64,000 nt of DNA. Source: Siphlonurus alternatus (Eukaryota; Arthropoda; Insecta; Ephemeroptera; Siphlonuridae). Within the stretch, counting starts at the first letter, position 1; each line of letters begins with the position of its first letter. A program made the translations under genes and the position numbers. Shown piece by piece: positions 37,443 through 48,951 of this stretch. Where the stretch lies: the NCBI GenBank assembly GCA_949825025.1, contig OX463784.1, positions 20,144,761-20,208,760 of the forward strand, in the 5' to 3' direction. Under the pieces are notes generated by a model, which searched no databases, was not told the origin of the DNA, and saw only the letters and a program-made list of their open reading frames with translations.

Positions 37443-38608
37443 TATTAGTGACTACCATGATAAACCTAAGTAAAATAATTTATTTTTTTTAAGATAAAAA
37501 CTAACAGTACTTTTTGAACTTTTAAATTGCATTACACTTAGTGATTTTCCATATATAATAATAGTTGTTAAATTAAAAAACACCCATTTTTAGCATGTGG
37601 GGATTCCATCATCTACCGACCATTTTTGCCTGAAGTTTCGTAGGTTCCCTCAATCACAACTAGGTTAATGCTTGAATGTATTGTAATATGTTTCTAGGTA
37701 CCAGTCGACTCGGAAAATCTTAAATAATATTTGTTTGGGTTCACAAAGAGCCTAAGAGTTTGATACTAAGTCAGTATCTATTTTTGTTGAAGATAAGCAA
37801 AAAACTATCTCAAAATCGTTCTAGCTTACCACGGAAGTTAATATAATTATAATATATAAGTATAATTTATCATATATGATAACGTACACAAAAGAGTAAA
37901 GGTAAAATTTATGGTTTTTTGAAGTGCATATAAAGTTCTCCAAACAATTTTTCATACACTTTCATAAATCATGAATGTCATAAAATAATAATAAGGTACA
38001 TTATTAATTAAATATCATCATCAATTAAAATGAATGATGTAATTTGTTTACACTTTTACACTGACAAGTGTCTTTCAGCATTAAGCTGCTTTCTTATCAT
38101 TCATTTAATAATCTAAGAAATGACCTTATTACTTATAATACAGTATATTAATTAATTATAATGGGTTAAGATGTATAAGATAAATAAATAATTATAAAAT
38201 TTCCGTGTAAATGTACTTCTCATTATTACAAAATAATGTTAAATCAGTCATTAAACGTTTGTGTTAATATCTTATCTATTAAAATATTGCAAAACAGATA
38301 CAGGAATATTTTAATTTTAATTTTAATTAAAATTATATGTTAATTTTTTTTTTTAATTGTTATCAAACTTTTTTTTTATTGTTTGTAAATAATGTCAAAT
38401 ATTTTATTATGTAATATAAAATTGAAAGATTTTTTTATTGCAAGTGATAAAAAAATACATTTTATATCAATAAACATTTTGAGTACAAGTTTACTAATAT
38501 GGTTAAATAAATCAAATAGATCTTGTGCGAACAGTTTGATTATATGGGAGTGAAAAATTCAGCATAGTTAGTTGTAAATGGATTTTGTAAGTATCAAAAT
38601 ATTTGTAT
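37443..38608. other. AT-rich intergenic DNA
   Basis: Contains a short remnant of repeat Q (about 37640-37675, TTCCCTCAATCACAACTAGG). No gene seen. Confidence 0.5.
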
Positions 38609-38885
38609 ATAGAGGCTTCAAGTGTTCCCCGGCGGGAAAATTTTCTCGATAAGCCACCATGTTACAAAATTTGAATTTTTTTCTCAGTAACTATTAAAGC
38701 TAATAATTTGAAACCATATCCTACCACCCCCCATTTAGAGGTCTTCTGATAATGAATCAAGAATTTATTTTCCTCTAAAAAATTTCTTTAATGCCAAAAA
38801 AACGATTTCGAGTTTTTTTTACATTACATAAGTTTGGATGGGACGGTGGGAACATCGCAAAATCAGCTGACTTGAAGCCTCTATT
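38609..38885. mobile_element. Inverted-repeat element (family P), copy 1
   Basis: ATAGAGGCTTCAAGT at the left and ACTTGAAGCCTCTAT at the right form a perfect 15-bp terminal inverted repeat. The internal sequence is not palindromic. The TA next to each end fits a TA target duplication. Confidence 0.88.
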
Positions 38886-39381
38886 AGCTCATTATAAGAA
38901 ATATTATTAAAGAGGTGACACCCATAGATAAAGCAACAAATACGAGTAGTCAAATTAGTTAAATTTGAATGCTTACACTATTATAATAACAGAATATGCT
39001 GTAGTAAGCTAACATTGTAAAAAAAAAAAAAAAAAAAAAAAAAATGTATCCCTACTTAAAATAATATCCAAGAGTGAAAGTTTTTTATATTTTAAAATTT
39101 GAAATTTTGCATGAAGAGAATTGTAATAAAAATTTCTTGTTTGTCAAATATTAAAACTCCATAAATATTTATATTTATACTCCATATTTATCCATAAATA
39201 ATATTTTAATTGAAAAAAAAAATCACTAAATTGCCATACAGTATATTTATTTCATACAAGTTCTTTTTTCTGAACAACAAGCTGATCATTATGTTCATTT
39301 GTTATCATCTTTGTGTACGATTAAATTATTTTAGTATAACATCTTAAAAGTGTCTTTGGTTCTAAAGAAATGTTTTCAATT

Positions 39382-39744
39382 AAGGTATAACCTGAAATTT
39401 GGGACAGAAAAAAAGTGATCGAAGGATCTTCTTTTGTAGTTAATAGGTATTATTGACTTTCAACCTTGATTTTTTTCAGAACTTGATTTTTTTCAGAAAT
39501 TTTTAGCGATGAATTTATGAAATATATGCTCATCAAATTTGGCCGAAGAATTGTAAGTCTCAGCGATGAAGGCTTCGATCGCCGTTAACTTGACATGTCC
39601 TCGGCTACATTTGATGAACATTTCATAAATTCAGTGCTTAAAAAATTCTGAAATAATCAGGGCTTATAAGAAGACTGTTGTAAGTGTATTTTGTTAATTT
39701 AAAGAATATCCTTCGATTAACTTTTTTCCCATGATAAATTTTAC
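39382..39744. mobile_element. Palindromic MITE (family J), copy 1, right end missing
   Basis: Paralog of 49723-50103, sharing ATATATGCTCATCAAATTTG, GGCTTCGATCGCCG and the CTTTTTTCCCATG-like right arm. The last 20 or so bases of the right terminus are replaced by the next element. Confidence 0.85.
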
Positions 39745-39748
39745 CAAA

Positions 39749-40205
39749 GGGCTTACGGGGTGTATTTTTTTATTGGCTCAATCAAAAGAGGAGGTCGAAA
39801 AATATCCCTTAGATTTTTTTGCGATTTTTTTTAGCACTGCATCATACCTAAAGTGGAGATTAAAAATGTCTCTTGACCTGGAGGCTCCATCCGCAACGTT
39901 TATGACATCATTACATTCTTTGGGTCAACTATATAATGTTTCTAAACAAACACGTTGCTATGGAATCAAATGATAATTTTAATAAACAAGCAACAATGCA
40001 ATAATTTTTTACAAGTGTTATATAGTTGAACCAAAGAATGTAATGACGTCATAGGCGTTGCGGATGGAGCCTCCAGGTCAAGAGACATTTTTAATCTCCA
40101 TTCTAGGTATGATGCAGTGCTAAAAAAATCGCAAAAAAATGTAAGGGATATTTTTCGACCTCCTCTTTTGATTGAGCCAGTAAAAAAATTACACCACGTA
40201 AGCCC
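39749..40205. mobile_element. Palindromic MITE (family I) beside the S1 stop codon
   Basis: GGGCTTACGGGGTGTA pairs with TACACCACGTAAGCCC. The arms run about 190 bp inward through GGAGGCTCCATCCGCAACG and a TGACGTCA site. It ends 19 bp past the S1 stop (40225), so it must form much of the S1 3' untranslated region or flank. The open frame 39731-39973 is an artefact. Confidence 0.92.
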
Positions 40206-40224
40206 ATTGTACGTGTTTTAATTA

Positions 40225-42398
40225 TTAAGACCATGTACACATACCTTTTAATACAGGCATTAATTGATTTATATGTGGAGTATTAAAGTTAGTAAAATAT
40301 TTATATGTATACAGCATATCAGCAAATGAACCAAGATTATATGTTATAAGAATTTTGGTAATTGGAGCAATTAAATTAAGTACTCCAATTATACTATGTA
40401 CTTTACAAGTATCATTTTTACTCGTAGCATTTTCTAAATCAATTTTTAAACCTTCAAAATCAAAATATGAATTGTATTGTGACAATATCACATCTAACTT
40501 AGCATATACATCAATAGTTTCATGATTTAAAATAATATTAGTAAATTTTGAAAATTCATAACACATACTTCCTACACTTGCATTAGATGAAAGTTGATTT
40601 ATTTTATTTTTAATTTGATCATAATCTTGTAATGTTTTATTTTTACCTAACATGTAATCATGATAAAATAAATTAGTAAAATTATAATAACCTGATATAT
40701 CATATAACGAACTATTAGCTGGATTATCAGAACTATTTAGGTAATATGATATTAAAGGATCTAATGTAGTTATTGCAGGTTCATAAGTTATAGTGTTAAT
40801 TAATTCTGTTGTATACGTGATTGCTGTGTCAGTGGTAAAATCAGTACTAAATTGTGATGATGGAGAAGATGTTGTTGCAGTCTTCATAGGACAAAAACAA
40901 AATGCATATTTTACAATAGTATCTGTATAAATGGGAATATAAGAAACATTATTTTGAATTTCAAATTCAATTATCATTCTATTATTTTTTATAAATCGCG
41001 TACTTTGAATAAGTAGGTCTGTTAATTGTCTTATTTTACATATATCAATATTATTTGAATTTATTGTATTATTTAATTCTTTAATAATATTTTTACCAGA
41101 AATTTCAACACTTGTAGAAAGATTTACAAAACTATTCATAGAAGATATAATACGGGTTGTTTTGAAATATATCCAATTATTTGCAATGCTTAGAAACATG
41201 TCACATATACCGTCAGGAATCCAATATTCCAATATTTCAGATAATCTATTCATTATATTATTATAATAGCTGGTTAATAATGTCTCCGTTTCATGTTCAA
41301 AAATTTCAATAGTTGCCAAAGACTTGTTATTTTCTGAGAGAAAGTTATCCATTGCAAATAGTGCGGCACTTTTTGTTTCCTGTATTAAAGGATCTACAGT
41401 GGTACCAACTGTTGTTGTTGTTGTTGTAGGAGTTGTTGTTCTGCCAGCAGATGTCGACCCATAAAGTTGAGTTTCCAACGTTTTCCTCAGTTGATCCAGG
41501 ATAGCATAAAGGTCATCAATAATTGATCTTGATGAAGAACTGATTTCAGGAATGTTGAAATTAATTTCATTGTTTTTAATTTCAAAAAGTCTTTCCTCTA
41601 GAACGGTCGATAGCTGAAATATAACATTACGTTATTTTACAGTTAAACCATTTTGGTTGTTATTTAAAAACAAAAAGTTTAAATAATCCTTCATATGGAG
41701 CTGAACTAAAAAAAAAAATTATCTTATATAGGCTCTCTATTAGAAAAGAAAAATTCAAAGGCAGATACTTCACATCGTTCAATATGGGGCCTCATTTGAA
41801 AAACTCTTTGATTTACTCCTAGAAAATAACAAAAAATAGCGGTGTTCTAACTTCTAACTTTAAATAAATGCCATGCATGATGTATAACAATTTTTTATTG
41901 AATCAATTGAAAGGCTTACCACGTTATTGTGAAAATAGAGCAGAAAAAAATAAATAATAAAGTATGCACTGTGCGCATGGGACGGCCCTGTATAGTTGTA
42001 TCATGATTGTATAATCAGCGAAAAAAAAAAGAGATAGATAGAGAGAGAGACTATTACTATGTATTAATTAATGCTTGAATACACGTTTTATAAATTTTTA
42101 ATGGGAAACTAATGGCGCTTTAATTTTATTAAAATTTATAACTAATTACTAATTACATATCAATTGCTGATTTGATTTAGAAGTTAAAATAGACAAGAAT
42201 TGAAAAATATCATATTTACCTTCTTTACGTTATTTCTTACAGCGGACACATGATCTAGAGTGAAAATGTATATTTTAATTTACAAAATTATATTCCATTC
42301 CTTCTGAAGCAATTATTAATTTAACTCCAAAACTCACCGACGGTAGCGATGACCACCAAGATGGCGGCGAGCACCACCAGCCTGCGACTTTCCTTCAT
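40225..42398 (-). CDS. S1: secreted Thr-rich two-domain protein, unrecognised family
   Basis: Three exons: 42338-42398, 42220-42254 and 40225-41613 (61, 35 and 1,389 nt; phases 1 and 0), 494 aa. The start is the ATG of a signal peptide (MKESRRLVVLAAI...), with cleavage expected after HVSA. Then come a charged conserved segment (NEINFNIPEISSSS, DDLYAILDQLRKTLE), a Thr linker ending VGTTVDPLI, a first domain with Cys in GICDM, DICKIRQL and CFCP, a Ser/Thr linker ending TTLDPLI, and a second domain with Cys in GSMCYEF, DTCKVHSI and GMC. There are no membrane segments beyond the signal. It is Asn/Ile-rich and AT-rich after VDPLI. Paralogs are S2 and S3. I know no family for it; secretion is inferred from the leader. 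Confidence 0.88.
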
Positions 42399-42510
42399 TA
42401 CAAGCCTCTCGTCTGAGGAGACTTGGTGGAAAGGTGAAATGTGGCACCAACTTTCAGTGTTATATATACTGTACTCCCCACCCTCCGTTCGTGTATGAAC
42501 GCAATTGATA
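42399..42510 (-). promoter_or_regulatory. Conserved promoter and leader of S1
   Basis: Read on minus, a block from GCAATTGATA (42501-42510) to the ATG is nearly identical to the blocks before S2 and S3. It has a TATA box TATATATAA (42460-42468) and a leader containing TTGGTGCCACATTTCACC. Confidence 0.85.
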
Positions 42511-42633
42511 ATTTTTAATGTGCACGAAAAAATATATATAATAATTAATAATCATATTTTTTAAAATACTTGGCAGTACAAACAAGAATCTTTTCTTATG
42601 GTATAATATATATATACAAATATAATATACTTT

Positions 42634-42961
42634 AATGGAGTATCGCCCTCAATTTTTTTTTAATTGCTGAAATGGATAGAGGGTGAAAAGTTATGCTATC
42701 CTGATTTTTTTTTTTCAGATTTTTTAGAGCCCGGGAAGTATTTTTAAAAAATTATTGAAAGTCCTTTTTGTGACGTCACGCGGCGGCAAGTCCTAAATTT
42801 TTCTTAAGGAGCGGCGTCTCGTGACGTCAGAAAAAGTACTTTCAATAATTTTTTAAAAATAGTTCCCGGGCTCTAAAAAATCTGAAAAAAATCAAGGTAA
42901 CACAACTTTGAACCCTCTATCCATTTCTGCAATAAAAAAATTTTGAGGTCGATACTCCATT
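42634..42961. mobile_element. Foldback MITE (family C), copy 3
   Basis: Ends AATGGAGTATCG and GGTCGATACTCCATT. Two TGACGTCAC-type sites, CTTAAGGAGCGGCG core. It lies between the divergent S1 and S2 genes, on the S1 side. Confidence 0.92.
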
Positions 42962-43274
42962 GTGACACTTGCTTATTGAAACATTCAAATAGGCTTTATT
43001 AGTGGCTTTCAAATATTTATTGTACATATATTGATTCTTATATATATTTTTACGTTTAAATAATTGAAATAAATAAGATTATTGTTGAAATAAACTGTAG
43101 ACTTGGCCGGATTACTTTTTCTTGCTAAAATTTACGTTTTGTGAGTTGATAATTATCAAGAACTATATACTGGGATATAGTCGTTGGATAATTATACCAT
43201 GTTAAATGAAATTAAAATTATTTCAATTTAAAAAGAATTATAAAATATTTTAAATTATTTATATTTTTTATGTT

Positions 43275-43742
43275 AAACAGCGTCAGACTTGTTATTGAAA
43301 TGTTGAATGGAGTGGAAAAAGGAAATGTCAGTGATAAGAATGTATGTGGTGCATGCAAAGTTAATGAACGGAAAATTATTTTGTTTTGGTGCATGACATA
43401 AAAAACAACAATTAAAAAAAGAAGATTGTCTTTACTCGATAAGTTTAAAAAAATAGATTTGAAGGTGCTCCTATACAACTGAAATATTACGACGTATATC
43501 TTAGACGTTATATTATGTTAATTTTAGTGGTTTTTGTTGTTATTACTTTTTATTAATTAAACATAAACAAACAATTGAAGTGAGTATTATTTGTTATGTT
43601 ATACATAAAAATACGTTGAAGGACATCGGAAGCCAATAATTTTGTTCATTTATTTTAAAAGCACGTATATTCTTATCATTGACATTTCCTTTCTTCTCGC
43701 TTCATTGCACTCATTTCATGTGTGTGACGTTGTTTACATAAA
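43275..43742. repeat. Imperfect palindrome in the S1-S2 intergenic region
   Basis: The left arm (CGTCAGACTTG, AAAAAGGAAATGTCAGTG, TGCATGCAAAGTTAATGAA) and right arm (TTGACATTTCCTTTCTTC, TGTGTGACGTTGTTT) are inverted relatives. A homologous palindrome lies upstream of S3 at 54893-55217. The distances to the S1 and S2 start codons are similar once the MITE at 42634 is subtracted. It may be the centre of an inverted gene duplication or an old MITE. Confidence 0.65.
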
Positions 43743-44109
43743 AAATGACATATACAAAACACGTCAAATTGTAATAAAAAATAAACTTCAAAAACTTGTT
43801 GTTCTAAAAAATAGAATTTCAATTGATAATTAATATGTCTCAGATTCACAGAATGTTAAGCAGGAAGGAAATCATAATTATACAATTATATTACACATTT
43901 ATTATTCATACAATAATTTTCATGGAAGTTTTTATTTTTCATGCAAAGTTATGTAAAAGTAAAAAAAAAAAAAAAATGAAATCAATGTCTCTATCATTAT
44001 TGTATATATAGAAATTATCACACATATAAGTAAATGCTTGTAAATAAAATATTAAATTTCATTTTACTGCATTTTAAATCAGACTTGTTTTTTTAACGTT
44101 TTTACGTTT

Positions 44110-44220
44110 ATCAATTGCGTTCATACACGAACGGAGGGTGGGGAGTACAGTATATATAACACTGCAAGTTGGTGCCACATTTCACCTTTCCACCAAGTCT
44201 CTTCAGACGAGAGGCTTGTA
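44110..44220 (+). promoter_or_regulatory. Conserved promoter and leader of S2
   Basis: Starts at ATCAATTGCGTTCATAC, TATA box TATATATAA at 44151-44159. Differs from the S1 block at about two positions over about 110 bp. Confidence 0.85.
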
Positions 44221-45217
44221 ATGAAGGAAAGTCGCAGGCTGGTGGTGCTCGCCGCCATCTTGGTGGTCATCGCTACCATCGGTGAGTGTTGGAATTGAAC
44301 TAACGATTGATATATAAATTTGAAAAATGCATATTTCGAGTTGTCAATCAATTTAATTTTTATAATTAACATCAAAATATAAATATATAAAACTTTTAAT
44401 TAATTTGCAAAATTTATGTGACGCAAATACATGCTTAATTAGAGAGATTTAATTTAATGCCTGTAGGTGGCAACACCGATGTTACAATGTTTATCAATAT
44501 ATTAGAAGCAGGGGGTGGGACTAGCACTTGCAGCAAATAAAAGTCTATTCTACCTGCCTGCCAGCTGATTTTGCTGTAGATAATACGAACTTTTCAACGT
44601 TATTTTCATTTTACGAGCGAGAAAAAAAGGAAAAATTCAAGGAAGGAGAAATTTTTGTTCAACAATAGCCGCCGTGTAGAGAAGCCTAAAACTAGAGTTA
44701 GCCTTTCATATATTATGGTTCAGTGATTATAACTATTATAAGAGACAAAAATAAAAAATAAAAAGTGAAATAAAACTAAAAAACATAATATCAAGTCTTA
44801 ACCCAAAATTACATTATTCATGGAAAAACGTACTAATAATTTAGTAATGTAATGATTAATATTTTAATACAAAATATACATGCAAAATGATATATACTTT
44901 ACGTGGCAATAAATGTAAATATTAATTTTCTTTGAATTTAAAAAAATATATATTTATATTTTATACATATCAGCTATTTTGCAAATGAATTTACATTTTT
45001 TCTTCTTATGCTTCAGATCATGTGTCAGCTACAGGAAAGAAGCCACAAAAGGTAAAATTAATTTTTTAATTATCCACTCCACATCTTTTTTAATTTCACA
45101 ATCATTGTATAAAATACATAGCATAAGTGTGGATGCATGAATGATGTATCATACTGTCAATTAAGTAAATGTAGCGAAACTTAAATTACAAATTTGACCC
45201 TCTCTCATCTCTCAAAT

Positions 45218-45541
45218 AATGGAGTACCAACATTAAAACTTTTTGTTGCAGAAATGGATAGAGGGTACAAAAATATGGTACTCTGAATTTTTTCAGATTT
45301 TTCTGAGACCGGGAACTATTTTTAAAAAGCTATTGAAAGTCCATTTTGATGACGTCACGAGGCGCCTCTCCTTAAGAAAAGGATAGGACATTAACGCCCG
45401 TGACGTCATAAAACGGACTTTCAATAATTTTTTAAAAATAGTTCCCGGTCCCAGAAAAATATGAAAAAATTCAGAGTATAGCATATTTTTGCACATTCTA
45501 TCCATTTCTGCAATAAAAAATTTTGAGGTCGGTACTCCATT
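45218..45541. mobile_element. Foldback MITE (family C), copy 4
   Basis: Ends AATGGAGTACCAA and GGTCGGTACTCCATT. Two TGACGTCA-type sites around CTTAAGAAAAGGATAGG. It lies in S2 intron 2. Confidence 0.92.
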
Positions 45542-45576
45542 TTCAAACGTAATATAAACCTTATTTTTGTATGTAT

Positions 45577-47305
45577 ATGTTGCAATCCGGAAGCGAATTC
45601 GCTTCGGACGCGAATTTTTTTATCCCAAATGCGTTGGGACCATACGGAAATTTCAAGACGCGAAATTCGCGTTCGGAGCATCACAATTTTGATCCCAACG
45701 CGTTGGGCACTTCGGCAAAATTCCCACCGCGTTGGGAGCAAAATATTTTGCTCCCAACGCGTTGTGAACAATGAGATAAGCACACAACGCGTTGGGAAGA
45801 AAATCATGATGATTTTAATGACGCAAAGTTCTCAAATAAAAAATATAAGAAAAAATTAAAATAACAACCTTCGCGTACATTAAACTTATAAAAAATATTA
45901 AATACTAGCTGTGAAACTGTGAACTAATATATTTCAAGCGCTATTTAAAAATTAAATAACTATTAGGGCAAACATAATACCTTTTAAAATGTAATTAAAA
46001 CTCCCTATACCTTAAAAAATATGTTATTGTAGAATGTATTATTTTTATAATTAAAACACCACCATTTTATCACTTATACTAACACTTAATAATTTTAAGT
46101 ATTAAATTTTGTTTTTTAAAAACTGCAGCTCAAATAAACCAAACACGTCGTATTTTAAAGTATTCGACAGTCGTTTCAAATCGCTCATATCGCCGGAAAC
46201 ATTCATGTAAGCTTGTAAATAATTTTATTTCTTCAAACATAGTAACAGCCATGCACAATACAATTAACACAACATGCAATCAAATAGGGTTCATTTTTCG
46301 GTTCAAACCCATTGCAGAGAAAGGTTACTTTCTTATCTCAGTGCACTGATAACAACCTGTATTGATATCTAAGACAGTTTTATTACAGGGCCATCAGGGA
46401 CAGATATATTATATAGAGAGGTCGTTGTCTTCAAAACTGTTAAATTTGAGAAAGTATAAAATAAATTAGCAGGTGCATGAAAATTTTTCTGATGATAAGA
46501 GCGTGTTAATCTTAAAGGGACAGGGGACCCTAAAAATAAGTATTTTTTAATCAAACGTTACCCATCAACTGAGTATGAATACATGCCGCACGGTGGCGAG
46601 TGCCCCAGGGTAAGCGCCCTATGAATAGCGTGACCAGAGGAACGTGACGTCACGTTCATCGCTTGGCAACACTGGCTGCCTCTTCTCCATGTAACTCACT
46701 CCCTCTTCCTCCCGCCCAGCCGTACTCAGTGCGATGTTGCCTGTGCAATTGACCTGCGGCTCTCTATTTTTAATTAAATTTTATATAAATTTAGGGGATG
46801 TTCTGAAAACGGAAATTTTCTCATTTCTCGCATTAACATATCTTACAGAAACTTTTTAAGCATACATGATTGCATTGTCCCATGTCCCTTTAAGAAAATG
46901 TGACGTGTTAAAGTAATGTTTAGCTGAAGTTCATAAAAACCAATAAAATAATTTTCAACAATTAAAAATTAAAAAGTATAGTAATTGATAGAAATGGTGA
47001 AGTGTTTATTAAAAAAAACAATCCAACAATCGCATATTTTTTAAGGTATATACTGTTTTATTATGTAAAGTTATTATGTTTGCCTAATTATTTAATTTTT
47101 AAATAGCGCTTGAAATACACAGTATTTAATATTGTTTATAAATTTAATTTAAGTTTTTTATATTATATATTTGAGAATTTTGCGTCATTAGAATTATCTT
47201 TATTTTGCTCCCAACGCGTTGGGAATTTTACCCAAGTGCCCAACGCGTTGGAATAAAAAATTTCGTGTCCGAAGCGAATTCGTTTCTGGATTGTAACATA
47301 TACAA
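45577..47305. mobile_element. Long-terminal-inverted-repeat element in S2 intron 2
   Basis: The left end (TGTTGCAATCCGGAAGCGAA) and the right end (its complement near 47280-47305) start inverted arms of about 550-600 bp. The arms share repeated CCCAACGCGTTGGG motifs, TTTCAAGCGCTATTTAAAAA and GGGCAAACATAATA-type runs. The outermost parts contain several copies of the 14-bp CCCAACGCGTTGGG palindrome. No transposase frame was found. The centre holds a second insertion (46512-46893). It resembles foldback-type elements; the superfamily is undetermined. Confidence 0.85.
46512..46893. mobile_element. Nested MITE-like insertion inside the long-TIR element
   Basis: TTAAAGGGACAGGGGAC and GTCCCATGTCCCTTTAA are inverted ends. 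The interior is GC-richer and contains ACGTGACGTCACGT, a perfect 14-bp palindrome. It lies at the inner edge of the right arm of the host element, so it inserted later. TTAA at both ends suggests TTAA targeting. Confidence 0.7.
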
Positions 47306-48487
47306 TAAGCAGTTCAATTCGAATGTATTTAAATGTTTAATTTTACATTTTCCACTTCATTAACAATATGTCATATTTCAGCCTTCAACTGAAACCAAGA
47401 GGCTTTTTGAAATAAAATCCAATGAAATTAATTTCAACATTCCTGAAATCAGCTCTTCATCAAGATCAATAATTGACGACCTGTATGCTATCCTGGATCA
47501 ACTGAGGAAAACGTTGGAAACTCTAATCTATGGGTCGACATCTGCTGGCAGGACAACAACAACCACACCTCCTACAACAACAGTTGGTACCACTGTAGAT
47601 CCTTTAATACAGGATTTAAAAAATGCTGCATTAATAGCAATTAATGAGTTCATTTCAGAAAATAATAAGTCTACAGTAATTTCTGATATTTATAATCGTG
47701 ATGTGTACCCTTTAATTAGTAATTATCCGTTAAATGGAACAAATAGATTATATGAAATATATGTTCCAAGTTATAGATCTAGGGTAGGAATATGTAGAAC
47801 ATTTGTAACATTAGCAAATAACTGGATTAATTTTAACTACTATTATGCTTATGCTATCGCATCCCTTTTTGTGTCTTTTTCTAAATATTCAATTGAACCT
47901 GCTGGATTAAGTATTATTGCAGATTTAAATAATACAATAAATTCAAATAATAATGAAATATGTAAAATAAGACAATTAACTGACTTACTTATACAATATA
48001 CAAGATTTTTAAAAAATAATAGAATAATAATTGAATTTGAAGTAAATGCTAATAGGAATTTTACTGTAAATCAAAACTCTTTTGATTCAATTATTAAATT
48101 TGTATTATTCTTTTGTCCAGAACCAACCACAACAACACCGCCCCCTACTGAAACGTACACTTTTTATTTCCGTATACTATAATATACCCTACTGATTTTC
48201 CAACCAGTTCAGAATTTAATAACTGATTTACCACTGATACAACAATCATATACACAACAGAATTAATTACCACTACTACTCCTGAACCAACTACTACATT
48301 AGATCCTATATCAGATTTTAATGATGCTGTCAATACAGCTAATATGTCATTATCTATATTAGAAAATTATACAATAGAATCCAATAACTTATTTAATTAT
48401 TATCAAGTAAATAAAAATCAAGCACTACAAGATTATGATGTATTTAATAATGAAATTAATCAATATTCTTCAAATGCAATTATAGGA

Positions 48488-48687
48488 NNNNNNNNNNNNN
48501 NNNNNNNNNNNNNNNNNNNNNNNNNNNNNNNNNNNNNNNNNNNNNNNNNNNNNNNNNNNNNNNNNNNNNNNNNNNNNNNNNNNNNNNNNNNNNNNNNNNN
48601 NNNNNNNNNNNNNNNNNNNNNNNNNNNNNNNNNNNNNNNNNNNNNNNNNNNNNNNNNNNNNNNNNNNNNNNNNNNNNNNNNNNNNNN
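48488..48687. other. Assembly gap, 200 N
   Basis: A round 200-base run of N inside the second domain of S2. The true gap size is unknown. Confidence 0.99.
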
Positions 48688-48790
48688 ATGAAGGTATGGT
48701 GAACTAGGACGATTTTAAAACGCTAGACTGAGTGCTCATCTTACTTATCCCAAATTTACATCTCTTAAACTTTTCAAGCTTAAGCAAATC

Positions 48791-48951
48791 TTAAGCCGGT
48801 ATTACACGATACAATTTTTTCTAACTATTGAATATAATTTTTTCTTACAAGAAAACTTAAACTCCATTTGTTTGTATGGAGATGAAATTTTCTTGTAAGG
48901 AAAAATTGTATTCAATATTTAGAAAAATTGTATCGTGTAATATCGGCTTTA
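48791..48951. mobile_element. Short palindromic MITE (family M)
   Basis: TTAAGCCGGTATTACACGAT pairs with ATCGTGTAATATCGGCTTTA. The arms also contain TTTTTCTTACAAGAAAA-type complementary runs. About 160 bp, just after the gap. Confidence 0.88.

Larger units (their letters stand above)
44221..48487 (+). pseudogene. S2: disrupted paralog of S1/S3, truncated by an assembly gap
   Basis: Exons 44221-44281, 45017-45051 and 47382 onward match S1 and S3 in position and phase. The third exon reads openly through the signal-distal segment, Thr linker and first domain (Cys in VGICRTF, EICKIRQL, FFCP). In the second Thr-rich linker the frame is lost: a TAA closes it at 48180-48182. Homology resumes in another frame by 48188, which itself meets TGA at 48224-48226, then is open through the second domain (LDPISDFND, ALQDYDVF) until the N run at 48488. 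Either the gene is dead or the assembly is wrong beside the gap. Promoter, leader and splice sites are intact. Intron 2 is enlarged by two transposons. Confidence 0.8.

Noticed and set aside
41476..41478. TTG at the start of the long S1 frame as a start codon
   Set aside because: The frame is open upstream to a splice acceptor at 41614 and is joined in phase to the signal-peptide exons.
45421..45859. Overlapping frames on both strands with repeated RTRW/PTRW-like motifs
   Set aside because: They are translations of the CCCAACGCGTTGGG motif array in the long-inverted-repeat element.
48688..48720. ATG just after the gap as a new gene start or the S2 continuation
   Set aside because: It does not align with the C terminus of S1 or S3 and stops after four codons.
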